A DNA stretch of 46,441 bases from Streptomyces sp. ISL-12 (GTDB taxonomy: Bacteria > Actinomycetota > Actinomycetes > Streptomycetales > Streptomycetaceae): assembly GCF_018614415.1 (NCBI RefSeq), contig NZ_JAGGOO010000104.1:1-46441 (forward strand), in the 5' to 3' direction. This document shows positions 25,736 to 33,266 of this stretch, in pieces (the first letter of the stretch is position 1; each line of letters opens with the position of its first letter). A model generated the notes under the pieces. The model was given only the letters and a program-made list of their open reading frames with translations. It was not told the DNA's origin and did not search any database. Made by a program: the position numbers and the translations under genes.

Positions 25736-26336
25736 CACCATTCCCGGCCCCCGGACGGAGGACCGGCTGCCGCACACGGCCGAGGCCGCCGTGAAGATCG
25801 TCATCGTGGGAGGTTTCGGCGTCGGCAAGACCACCATGGTCGGATCGGTCAGCGAGATCAGACCGCTGACCACCGAAGAGACCATGACCCAGGCCGGTAT
25901 CGGGGTCGACGACAACTACGGGTCCCCGTCCAAGACGGCGACCACCGTCGCGATGGACTTCGGCCGGATCAGCATCACCGACCAGTTGGTGCTCTATCTC
26001 TTCGGCACACCCGGCCAGGAGCGGTTCTGGTTCCTGTGGAACGGACTGTTCGAGGGCGCGCTCGGCGCGGTCGTGCTGGTGGACACCCGCCGGCTGGAGG
26101 TCAGCTTCGACGTCATGGGGCGGCTGGAGGAGCGCGGTGTGCCGTTCGTGGTCGCCGTCAACTCCTTCCCGGACGCGCCTCGATACCCGCTGGACGAACT
26201 GCGCACGGCCCTCGATCTGTCCGAGGAGATCCCGATCATGGAGTGCGACGTGCGCCGCCGGGCCTCCAGCCGGGACGTCCTGATGACCCTGATGCGCTTC
26301 CTGCACTCCCTCGCCATGACGGGGGCGCTCACCTGA
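25716..26336 (+). CDS. cvnD9: Conservon protein CvnD: small GTPase-like ATP/GTP-binding protein
   Basis: A 206-residue Ras-like/MglA-like GTPase. The P-loop GGFGVGKT is at 32-39 and the G3-type motif FGTPGQER at 96-103 (Gly-Thr-Pro in place of Asp-x-Ala). The G4 position reads VAVNSFPDA, a weak form of NKxD, so nucleotide specificity is less certain. CvnD has been shown to be the GTP-binding member of the conservon complex. The start ATG 25716 lies inside the end of cvnC. Confidence 0.94.
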   Translation: MDFKNSDTIPGPRTEDRLPHTAEAAVKIVIVGGFGVGKTTMVGSVSEIRPLTTEETMTQAGIGVDDNYGSPSKTATTVAMDFGRISITDQLVLYLFGTPGQERFWFLWNGLFEGALGAVVLVDTRRLEVSFDVMGRLEERGVPFVVAVNSFPDAPRYPLDELRTALDLSEEIPIMECDVRRRASSRDVLMTLMRFLHSLAMTGALT

Positions 26337-26394
26337 CCGCCGTCCGCCGTCCACCTCAGACATCCGACTGACCATCAGCTCCGGAGCGACCACT

Positions 26395-27909
26395 GTGACG
26401 TTCGAAACCCACTCCCTGACCGGAACGGGCGGCCCCACGCCCGGACCGCCCCCCGGCTGCCCCGCGCACGGCCTGGGACCCGGCGGGCTGCACCGGCTCC
26501 ACGAGGCCGAGGACCTGGACGAGCTGTATGAACAACTACGGGAGCAGCACGGGCCGGTGGCGCCCGCGCTGATTCACGACGACGTGCCCGTGTGGGTGGT
26601 CCTCGGGCACTCCGAGAACCTGCACATGGTGAGCACGCCGGCCCAGTTCTGCCGGGACAGCCGTATCTGGACCCCGCTGAAGGAGGGCATGGTCAAGCCC
26701 GACCACCCCCTCATGCCGCACATCGCCTGGCAGCCCATCGCCTCGCACGTCGAAGGCGATGAGCACAAGCGGCTGCGCGGCGCCGTCTCCGGGGCCATGT
26801 CCACGATCGACTACCGCAGCCTGCGCCGCCACATCAGGCGGCACACCCAGCGGCTGGTCAACCGCTTCTGCGAGGAGGGCCGGGCCGACCTGGTCGGCCA
26901 GTTCGCCGAACACCTGCCGATGGCGGTGATGTGCGAGCTCCTCGGCATGGCGGACGAGTACGACGACCGGCTGGTGGAGGCCGCCCGGGACGCCCTCAAG
27001 GGCACCGACACGGCGATCGCCAGTCACGACCACGTCGTGGAGGTCCTGCGCCGCCTCACCGAGCGCCGCCGCGCCGAGCCCGGCGAGGACTTCGCCACCC
27101 ACCTGATCAACCATCCGGCGAACCTCACCGACGACGAGGTCAGGGAACACCTGCGGCTGATCCTCTTCGCCGCCTACGAGAACACGGCGAACCTGATCTC
27201 CAACGTGCTGCGCGTGGTCCTCACCGACCCCGGATTCCGCGCCCAGCTCAGCGGCGGCCAGATGACGGTGCCCGAGGCGGTCGAGCAGTCCCTGTGGGAC
27301 GAGCCGCCGTTCAGCACGATCTTCGCCTACTTCGCCAAGCAGGAGACCGAGCTGGGCGGCCAGCGGATCCGGGCCGGCGACGGCCTGCTGCTCGGTATCG
27401 CGCCGGGCAACGTGGACCCGCGCGTCCGGCCCGACCTTTCCGCCAACATGCAGGGCAACCGCTCCCACCTCGCCTTCGGCGGCGGCCCGCACGAGTGTCC
27501 CGGCCAGGACATCGGCCGTGCCATCGCCGACTCCGGCGTCGACGCCCTGCTGATGCGGCTGCCGGACGTCCAGCTCGACTGCGACGAGGACGAGCTGCGC
27601 TGGCGGTCCTCGATCGCGTCACGGCATCTGATGGAGCTGCCGGTGCGGTTCGAGCCCAAGCCGCCGCAGGACGTGACGCAGGCACCCAGTCACGCCCCGG
27701 TCCCGCCGCAGCGGGCCCCCTGGCACGTGGGCGCGCCGCTGCCCCGGCAGGTGGGCGAGTCGGGGGCCTCGCCCGTGGTGACCCGGCCGGCACCGTCGGC
27801 CGCCGGCCGGGCCGTGCCGGACGCGCCGGACGCGTCGGCGTCGTCGGTGGAACCGGCGCGTCCCCACGGCGCGTGGCAGCGCTTCGTGCGCTGGTGGCGT
27901 GGTTACTGA
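26395..27909 (+). CDS. cvnE9: Cytochrome P450 of the conservon (CYP157 type)
   Basis: A 504-residue P450. The heme loop FGGGPHECPG at 361-370 supplies Cys368. Two other hallmarks are altered. In the K helix the near-universal ExxR is replaced: E297-Q-S-L-W301 stands where other P450s have EELLR. In the I helix the usual acid-alcohol pair reads AAYENT (259-264), with Asn263 at the normal Thr position. Loss of ExxR is a documented property of the CYP157 family of Streptomyces. The last 90 residues form a Pro/Ala-rich tail ending WQRFVRWWRGY, possibly a membrane or protein contact. The start is GTG 26395, with GGAG upstream, 58 bases after cvnD. The substrate is unknown, and a redox role with the 3.3-kb ferredoxin is only a guess. 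Confidence 0.94.
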   Translation: MTFETHSLTGTGGPTPGPPPGCPAHGLGPGGLHRLHEAEDLDELYEQLREQHGPVAPALIHDDVPVWVVLGHSENLHMVSTPAQFCRDSRIWTPLKEGMVKPDHPLMPHIAWQPIASHVEGDEHKRLRGAVSGAMSTIDYRSLRRHIRRHTQRLVNRFCEEGRADLVGQFAEHLPMAVMCELLGMADEYDDRLVEAARDALKGTDTAIASHDHVVEVLRRLTERRRAEPGEDFATHLINHPANLTDDEVREHLRLILFAAYENTANLISNVLRVVLTDPGFRAQLSGGQMTVPEAVEQSLWDEPPFSTIFAYFAKQETELGGQRIRAGDGLLLGIAPGNVDPRVRPDLSANMQGNRSHLAFGGGPHECPGQDIGRAIADSGVDALLMRLPDVQLDCDEDELRWRSSIASRHLMELPVRFEPKPPQDVTQAPSHAPVPPQRAPWHVGAPLPRQVGESGASPVVTRPAPSAAGRAVPDAPDASASSVEPARPHGAWQRFVRWWRGY

Positions 27910-28985
27910 CCGGCGGCCCAGTCCTCGTAGGAGGTCCAGGCGGTGAGGGCGCGGGAGCTGCGGAAGCGGTGCTCCCGTCCGGTGAGCGGATCGGTGAAGG
28001 CCAGCTCGCGGGCGAGCAGTTGCAGCGGGCGCCGGAAGTCGTCCGCGGGGACGGGAGCGGTCACCTCGGGGTACAGCGGGTCGCCGAGGATCGGGATGCC
28101 GAGCGCGGTCATGTGGACCCGTAGTTGGTGGGTCTGGCCGGTGGTGGGGGTGAGGCGGTAGCGGGCCAGGGCCGTGGTTGCCGCCGTTGCCGATTCCGTT
28201 CCTGCTTCCGTTCCAGTCTCCGTCCTCGGCCCCGTTTCGGTCCTCGGCCCTGTTTCGGTCCCCGTCCCTGTTTCGGTCCCCGTCCCCGTTTCGGTCCCCG
28301 TTTCCGGGTGCCGGGCGATCAGTTCGATGTGGCTGACCGCGTTCGGCTCGCCCTCGGTCTCCCGGGCGGTCAGCACCCCGCGTTCCTTCACGATCCGGCT
28401 CCGTACGGTCCGGGGGAGGGCGAGCGCGGGGGCGTACGGAGCGACGGCCTCGTACGTCTTGCGGACCCGCCGGTCCCGGAACAGGGTCTGGTAGGCGCCG
28501 CGTTCCTCGGGGCGCACGGTGAACAGCACCAGTCCGCCGGTGAGGCGGTCGAGGCGGTGGGCGGCGGTGAGCGTCGGGACGTCCAGCTCCCGGCGCAGAC
28601 GGGCCAGGGCGGTCTCGGCGACGTGACTGCCGCGTGGTGTGGTGGCCAGGAAGTGCGGCTTGTCGGCGACCACGATGTGCTCGTCGCGGTAGTGGACGAG
28701 GAGGGGGAAGGGGACCGGTACCTCGGGGGAGAGCCGGCGGTGGAACCACACGTACATGCCCGGCCGGTACGGGGCGTCGGCCGCCACCGGCCGTCCGTCG
28801 GCGCCGACGACCAGACCCGCGTCGAACATCTCGGCGACGAGGCCGGGGGCCGCGCCGGAGAGGCGTTCGACGAGGTGGTCGCCGACCGTGGGCCACGAGC
28901 CCTCGGCGGGCAGCCGCAGCCGCACCGGGTCGACCCCGTCGCGCTGGGGGAGCGGGGAGGATGGGGGAGGCGTGCGGCGTCTCAT
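27903..28985 (-). CDS. RluA-family RNA pseudouridine synthase with repetitive insertion
   Basis: A 360-residue pseudouridine synthase. The catalytic motif HRLDRLTGG is at 143-151 with Asp146 as nucleophile. An S4-like N-terminal part precedes it, and RYRLTPTTGQTHQLRVHMTALGIPILGDPLY (about 275-305) is the second conserved block. Between them, about 228-272, is an insertion made of Thr/Glu/Gly repeats (ETGTGT, ETGPRT) encoded by 18-base tandem repeats at about 28234-28305. The target uridine cannot be told from sequence. I prefer ATG 28985, which lies 8 bases after a TACCCT hexamer; a TTG at 28994 is also in frame. The 3' end overlaps the converging P450 gene by seven bases. Confidence 0.9.
   Translation of the reverse strand: MRRRTPPPSSPLPQRDGVDPVRLRLPAEGSWPTVGDHLVERLSGAAPGLVAEMFDAGLVVGADGRPVAADAPYRPGMYVWFHRRLSPEVPVPFPLLVHYRDEHIVVADKPHFLATTPRGSHVAETALARLRRELDVPTLTAAHRLDRLTGGLVLFTVRPEERGAYQTLFRDRRVRKTYEAVAPYAPALALPRTVRSRIVKERGVLTARETEGEPNAVSHIELIARHPETGTETGTGTETGTGTETGPRTETGPRTETGTEAGTESATAATTALARYRLTPTTGQTHQLRVHMTALGIPILGDPLYPEVTAPVPADDFRRPLQLLARELAFTDPLTGREHRFRSSRALTAWTSYEDWAAGQ
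28234..28305 (-). repeat. 18-base tandem repeat inside the pseudouridine synthase gene
   Basis: Four 18-base units start at 28234, 28252, 28270 and 28288, with more degenerate units further on to about 28180. Because 18 is divisible by three, copy-number change would not break the reading frame. The repeats encode the ETGTGT/ETGPRT insertion. Confidence 0.85.
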
Positions 28986-29081
28986 CGTCAGCAAGGGTAG
29001 GAGGCGGAGGGAGCGAGGGGTGGACAGAGGCAGCGGAAAAGTGCTGTTCCGTGGTGGGTGCGCCTTGAGAGGATGCGGATC

Positions 29082-29663
29082 ATGCCCTACCTGACGCCCC
29101 CGGTTCTGCCCGCCGGCACCCTGTCACGTACCGTCCAGCCCACGATCGCCACCGGCGACGGACTCCTGTTGCGTCCCTGGCGGGAGGGGGACGCGCCGGC
29201 GGTCTTCGAGGCGTTCCAGGACCCGTTGATGCACCAGTGGCACATCCGGGCCGCCGACTCCGTGGACGAGGTGCGCGGCTGGATAGCCGCGTGGCAGGCG
29301 GCCTGGGCCGGGGAGCGGAACGCGCAGTGGGCGGTCGCCGACGCGGCCAGTGGCCGGCTGCTCGGCCGGGTGGCCCTGCGCGATGTGCTGCTCGGCGATG
29401 GTGTGGCCGAGGTGGCGTACTGGACCGTGGCGGCGGCCCGCGGACAGGGAGTCGCCGCGCGGGCCACGGCGGCGCTCGCCCGCTGGGCCTTCGACGAGGT
29501 CGGTCTGCACCGCCTCGAGCTGACCCACGCCGTCGCCAACACGGCGTCCTGCCGGGTCGCGGAACGGGCGGGGTTCGTGCTGGAGGGGGTCAAGCGCAGC
29601 GCGCTGCGGCACGCGGACGGCTGGCACGACATGCATCTGCACGCCCGGCTGAGCGGTGACTGA
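29082..29663 (+). CDS. GNAT family N-acetyltransferase
   Basis: A 193-residue acetyltransferase of the RimJ/RimL-like group. The acetyl-CoA motif RGQGVAARA follows VAEVAYWTVAA, and the C-terminal block ANTASCRVAERAGFVLEGVKRSALRHADGWHDMHLHARL is typical of this group. The acceptor substrate is unknown. I chose ATG 29082 with AGAGG about 10 bases upstream; the frame is open to GTG 29058. It is divergent from the pseudouridine synthase gene. Confidence 0.9.
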   Translation: MPYLTPPVLPAGTLSRTVQPTIATGDGLLLRPWREGDAPAVFEAFQDPLMHQWHIRAADSVDEVRGWIAAWQAAWAGERNAQWAVADAASGRLLGRVALRDVLLGDGVAEVAYWTVAAARGQGVAARATAALARWAFDEVGLHRLELTHAVANTASCRVAERAGFVLEGVKRSALRHADGWHDMHLHARLSGD

Positions 29664-30036
29664 GCCGACAGGGTGCGGTGCGGGTGGGGGCGGGCGGGTG
29701 CCGACAAGCGCCCACGACTGGGGGCGGCGTCTACAAGCACTGACGACTGCCGACGGCATCTGTAAGCACTGACGACTGCCGACGGGCGTCGACAAACGCC
29801 GACGGGCCCAGACCAGCGCCGACGGCCCCGGACCAGCACCGGCGGGCGCCGAAAACGCGGGCGCCGAAAACGCGGGCGCCGACAAGCGCCGACGGACCCA
29901 GACACAGCACCGACAGGTGCCGACGAAAGCCGGCGGGCTCGGCCGAACGCCACCGCGCGTCGACAGACACCGACCGGCACCGACAGCACCCCGGACATCG
30001 GCAAGCGCCGGCAAGCACCCCGAGCCGCCGTGGACG
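29664..30036. repeat. Repeat-rich intergenic region (degenerate minisatellite)
   Basis: No credible gene. Variants of gccgacgg and gacaagcgcc recur across about 29695-30020. A 22-base segment occurs exactly twice, at 29735-29756 and 29764-29785. A 15-base unit occurs at 29843-29857 and 29858-29872 with a degenerate third copy at 29873. It lies between two converging genes. Confidence 0.7.
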
Positions 30037-30888
30037 TCACGCGGCCGATGCCGGAGAGCCGCCCTCCTGCTCCGCCTCGACCTGCGCGTTCCACTCCCGC
30101 TTGGAGGACTGCCAGCCGTCCTCGTTGTGGCCGAGCCGCCAGTAGCCGGAGATGGACAGGTCCTCGCGGGGGAGCTGCCGCTCGACCCGCAGCAGTTTGC
30201 GCAGTTCCTTCACGCAGCCCGCCTCGCCGTGCACGAACGCGTGCACCCGGCCCGCGGGAAACTCCAGCGCGCGGACGGCCTCGACGAGCGCCTCGCCGAC
30301 GGGCCGGTCCCCGCGGTGAAGCCAGACCACCTCCACGTCGGAGTCGATCTTCTGCTCCTCCTCCGGACCGGCGACCTCCACGAAGGCGAAGGCACGCGCA
30401 CCGTCCGGCAGTGCCTCCAGCGAGCGGGCGATCGCGGGCAGCGCGCTCTCGTCACCGGCCAGCAGGTGCCAGTCGGCGGCGGGGTCGGGGGCGTAGGCGC
30501 CGCCGGGGCCCATGAAGAGGATGGTCTCGCCGGGCTGGACGTCGCGCGCCCAGGGCCCGGCCAGTCCCTCGTCGCCGTGGATGACGAAGTCCACGGTCAG
30601 CTCCCGCAGGGTGGCGTCCCAGTGCCGCACCGTGTAGGTCCGGGTGACCGGCCACTGCTCGCGGGGGAACTCCGCGCGGATCCGCTCCATGTCGAACGGC
30701 TCGGGGTAGGTCGCGCCGCCGGACGGGAAGAGCAGTTTGACGTAGTGGTCGGTGCAGGTGTCCGCGGAGAAGTCGGCGAGCCCCTCGCCGCCGAGCACCA
30801 CCCGCTGCATGTGCGGGGTCAGCCGCTCCGTGCGGACGACCTGTGCCGAGTGCGGCTTCCGCGGCTTGCGCGCCGGACGGTCTGCCAT
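30037..30888 (-). CDS. Siderophore-interacting protein (FAD-dependent ferric reductase)
   Basis: A 283-residue flavoprotein of the SIP/ViuB family, which reduces Fe3+ in imported siderophores to release iron in the cytoplasm. The flavin-binding motif RTYTVR is at 83-88, followed by LTVDFVIHGDEGLAGPWA and ETILFMGPGGAY. The NAD(P)H domain contains WHLLAGDESALPAIARSLE, and the C-terminus SGYWRLGHNEDGW is the family signature. I chose ATG 30888, preceded by GGGAGG; the frame is open to 30906. An iron box lies just upstream, so it is probably repressed when iron is plentiful. Confidence 0.95.
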   Translation of the reverse strand: MADRPARKPRKPHSAQVVRTERLTPHMQRVVLGGEGLADFSADTCTDHYVKLLFPSGGATYPEPFDMERIRAEFPREQWPVTRTYTVRHWDATLRELTVDFVIHGDEGLAGPWARDVQPGETILFMGPGGAYAPDPAADWHLLAGDESALPAIARSLEALPDGARAFAFVEVAGPEEEQKIDSDVEVVWLHRGDRPVGEALVEAVRALEFPAGRVHAFVHGEAGCVKELRKLLRVERQLPREDLSISGYWRLGHNEDGWQSSKREWNAQVEAEQEGGSPASAA

Positions 30889-30908
30889 GACGGCCTCCCA
30901 AAGCATAG

Positions 30909-30927
30909 TTAGGTTTGCCTAAGTTAG
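30909..30927. promoter_or_regulatory. Iron box (DmdR1/IdeR-type operator)
   Basis: TTAGGTTTGCCTAAGTTAG agrees with the 19-base actinobacterial iron box (TTAGGTTAGGCTAACCTAA) at 14 of 19 positions, including both TTAGG and CTAA. It ends about 20 bases before the siderophore-interacting protein start codon. Confidence 0.75.
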
Positions 30928-31029
30928 CATCCCTCCCCTGTCCGGCACCTCATGGACGAGAGGTCCATGAGTCCCCGAGTGTCCCTGCCGCTCCGTCCGG
31001 AACCCCCCGTGGCCCGGGCGCCGGCGCGG

Positions 31030-31950
31030 TCAGGCGCCGAGTGTGGTCAAGAGTCGTTGCAGTGATCCGCCCAGGCCCCAGCGGGTCGCCAGTTCGTCCA
31101 GGAGCCGCGGGTCGCGGGGGCCGTGCGGCAGCGCGGTGGGGACGTCGGGCAGCGGGACGTCGTCCGCGACCCGGACCACCTTCGGGGCCACCGCCAGATA
31201 CGGCCGGGCCTCGTCGAGCCGCCTGCGCTGGGCGGGGGTGAGCTTGGCGCCGGGGTCGTCGACCGCGGCGAGGATGCCGGCCAGGTCGCCGAACTGGGCG
31301 AGCAGCTTGGCCGCGGTCTTCTCGCCCACGCCGGGCACCCCGGGCAGACCGTCGCTCGGGTCGCCGCGCAGCAGGGCCAGGTCGGCGTAACCGCGGCCGT
31401 CGACGCCGTACTTCTCGCGCAGCAGCGCCTCGTCGGTGAGCTGGAGGGTGCCGACGCCCTTGAGCGGGTACAGCACGCGCACACCGCGGGCGTCGTCGAC
31501 CAGCTGGTAGAGGTCGCGGTCGCCGGTGACGATGTCGACCGGGCCGTCCGCGCGTGCGGTGAAGGTGCCGATCACGTCGTCCGCCTCGTACTCCGGGACG
31601 CCGACGCGGGCGATGCCGAGGGCGTCGAGGACGGCCTCGATCACCGGGACCTGCGGGGAGAGCGTGTCGGGCACCTCTTCCACGTCCGGTCCCGCCGGGC
31701 GCTCGGCGGCGACGCGGTGGGCCTTGTAGGAGGGGATCAGCTCCACCCGCCACGCCGGGCGCCAGTCGGCGTCCATACAGGCCACCAGCTGATCCGGCCG
31801 GTGGTCCTTCACCAGCCGGTCGATGAAGTCGAGCAGTCCGCGCACGGCGTTCACCGGCGAGCCGTCGGGGGCCTTGACGGAGTCCGGGACGCCGAAGTAG
31901 GCCCGGAAGTAGAGGGAGGCGGTGTCGAGGAGCATGAGTCGTCCGGTCAC
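31030..31950 (-). CDS. 5'-3' exonuclease (DNA polymerase I N-terminal-like)
   Basis: A 306-residue stand-alone homologue of the 5'-3' exonuclease domain of DNA polymerase I (FEN/XNI-like), acting on DNA flaps. Metal-binding acidic motifs are visible: MLLDTASLYFRAYFG near the N-terminus, CMDADWRP, YEADDVIGTF and VTGDRDLYQLV. A helix-hairpin-helix follows (SDGLPGVPGVGEKTAAKLL). I prefer GTG 31950, which lies 7 bases after a CATGAT hexamer; ATG codons at 31959 and 31962 are also in frame. It is divergent from the transporter operon. Confidence 0.92.
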   Translation of the reverse strand: MTGRLMLLDTASLYFRAYFGVPDSVKAPDGSPVNAVRGLLDFIDRLVKDHRPDQLVACMDADWRPAWRVELIPSYKAHRVAAERPAGPDVEEVPDTLSPQVPVIEAVLDALGIARVGVPEYEADDVIGTFTARADGPVDIVTGDRDLYQLVDDARGVRVLYPLKGVGTLQLTDEALLREKYGVDGRGYADLALLRGDPSDGLPGVPGVGEKTAAKLLAQFGDLAGILAAVDDPGAKLTPAQRRRLDEARPYLAVAPKVVRVADDVPLPDVPTALPHGPRDPRLLDELATRWGLGGSLQRLLTTLGA

Positions 31951-32044
31951 GCACCGCATCATGCCGCAGGGCCGGGCGGGGGCGGTCCGAGGCCGCCCCG
32001 GAGGGGCCGGGAGTGTACGTACCGTGACTGACACGTGCCCTGGA

Positions 32045-32060
32045 AGTGAAGCAGATCACA
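32045..32060. promoter_or_regulatory. Candidate Crp-type site before the osmoprotectant transporter
   Basis: AGTGAAGCAGATCACA is a near-perfect AGTGA-N6-TCACA palindrome, close to the GTG-N8-CAC core of Crp sites in Streptomyces. It lies about 120 bases before the ABC transporter start and about 95 before the exonuclease start. Confidence 0.4.
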
Positions 32061-32177
32061 CTTGTGTTTGGCCGATAAGGATCAGGGCAGGTGCGCTGCC
32101 GAACCCAAGCTGGTTGAAAAAAGCAACTGTTAGCCAGTCTTCGGATTCCGTCCCTGTTCCCGAGGCAAGAGGTAAGC

Positions 32178-33266
32178 GTGTCAGCCAGGCTTGAGGCCGA
32201 GCACCTTTACAAGGTGTTCGGCAGAAAACCCGACCAGGCAGTCGAACGACTGCGCCAGGGAGCGGAACGGGAGGAACTGCGGGCCGACGGCACCACGGCC
32301 GCCGTCATCGACGCGTCCTTCACCGTCGAACCGGGCGAGATCTTCGTCGTCATGGGCCTGTCCGGGTCCGGCAAGTCCACGCTGCTGCGCATGCTCAACG
32401 GCCTGCTGGAGCCGACCGACGGACACGTCCGCTTCGGCGGCGACGACCTGACGGAGCTGGGTGACCGGGGGCTGCGCGAGGTCCGCTCCAAGAAGATCAG
32501 CATGGTCTTCCAGCACTTCGCGCTCTTCCCGCACCGCAGTGTCCGCGACAACGCCGCCTACGGTCTGGAAGTGCAGGGCGTGCCCCGCGCCGAGCGCGAA
32601 CGCCGCGCCGACGAGGCGCTCGCCCTGTGCGGCCTGGCCGGCTGGGAGAAGTCCTGGCCCGACGAGCTGTCCGGCGGTATGCAGCAGCGCGTGGGCCTGG
32701 CCCGCGCACTCGCCACCGACGCCGACCTGCTGCTGATGGACGAGTCCTTCAGCGCCCTCGACCCGCTGATCCGGCGCGACATGCAGGACCAGCTCCTGGA
32801 ACTGCAGAAGACGCTGCAGAAGACCATCGTCTTCATCACCCACGACCTCAACGAGGCCATGCGCCTGGGCGACCGCATCGCCGTGATGCGCGACGGCCGG
32901 ATCGTGCAGATCGGCACCGCGCAGGACATCCTCATCCGCCCCGCCAACGACTACGTCGCCTCCTTCACCCAGGACGTCGACCGCTCCCGGGTGCTCACCG
33001 CCGGCGCGGTCATGGACACCGAGACGCGCGGCGACGAGGCCGACTGCGGCTGCGAGACCGCCACGCCCGACACGTCGTTCACCGACCTGTGCGCGATCAG
33101 CGCGCGGGTGCCGCACCCCGTGGCCGTGCTGAACGGCGACGGAGTGCTCGTCGGTGTCGTGCCGCGGCAGCGTCTCATCGGCTTCCTCGGGGACGAGGAG
33201 GCCGACCCCGGGGTCTGCGACTCCCCGCGGGACAAGGGCGGCGAGAAGGTGATGGCCAGTGCCTAG
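32178..33266 (+). CDS. Glycine betaine/proline ABC transporter, ATP-binding subunit
   Basis: A 362-residue ATPase of the OpuA/ProV group. Walker A GLSGSGKST is at 60-68, the signature LSGGMQQR at 164-171, Walker B plus D-loop LLMDESFSALD at about 185-195, and the switch His is in FITHDLNEA. The long N-terminal segment and the C-terminal domain (from about 275, with a CBS-like region LCAISARVPHPVAVLNGDGVLVGVV) are typical of this group; CBS domains sense ionic strength. The start is GTG 32178 with AAGAGG upstream. It overlaps the next gene by eight bases, so the two are coupled. Confidence 0.95.
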   Translation: MSARLEAEHLYKVFGRKPDQAVERLRQGAEREELRADGTTAAVIDASFTVEPGEIFVVMGLSGSGKSTLLRMLNGLLEPTDGHVRFGGDDLTELGDRGLREVRSKKISMVFQHFALFPHRSVRDNAAYGLEVQGVPRAERERRADEALALCGLAGWEKSWPDELSGGMQQRVGLARALATDADLLLMDESFSALDPLIRRDMQDQLLELQKTLQKTIVFITHDLNEAMRLGDRIAVMRDGRIVQIGTAQDILIRPANDYVASFTQDVDRSRVLTAGAVMDTETRGDEADCGCETATPDTSFTDLCAISARVPHPVAVLNGDGVLVGVVPRQRLIGFLGDEEADPGVCDSPRDKGGEKVMASA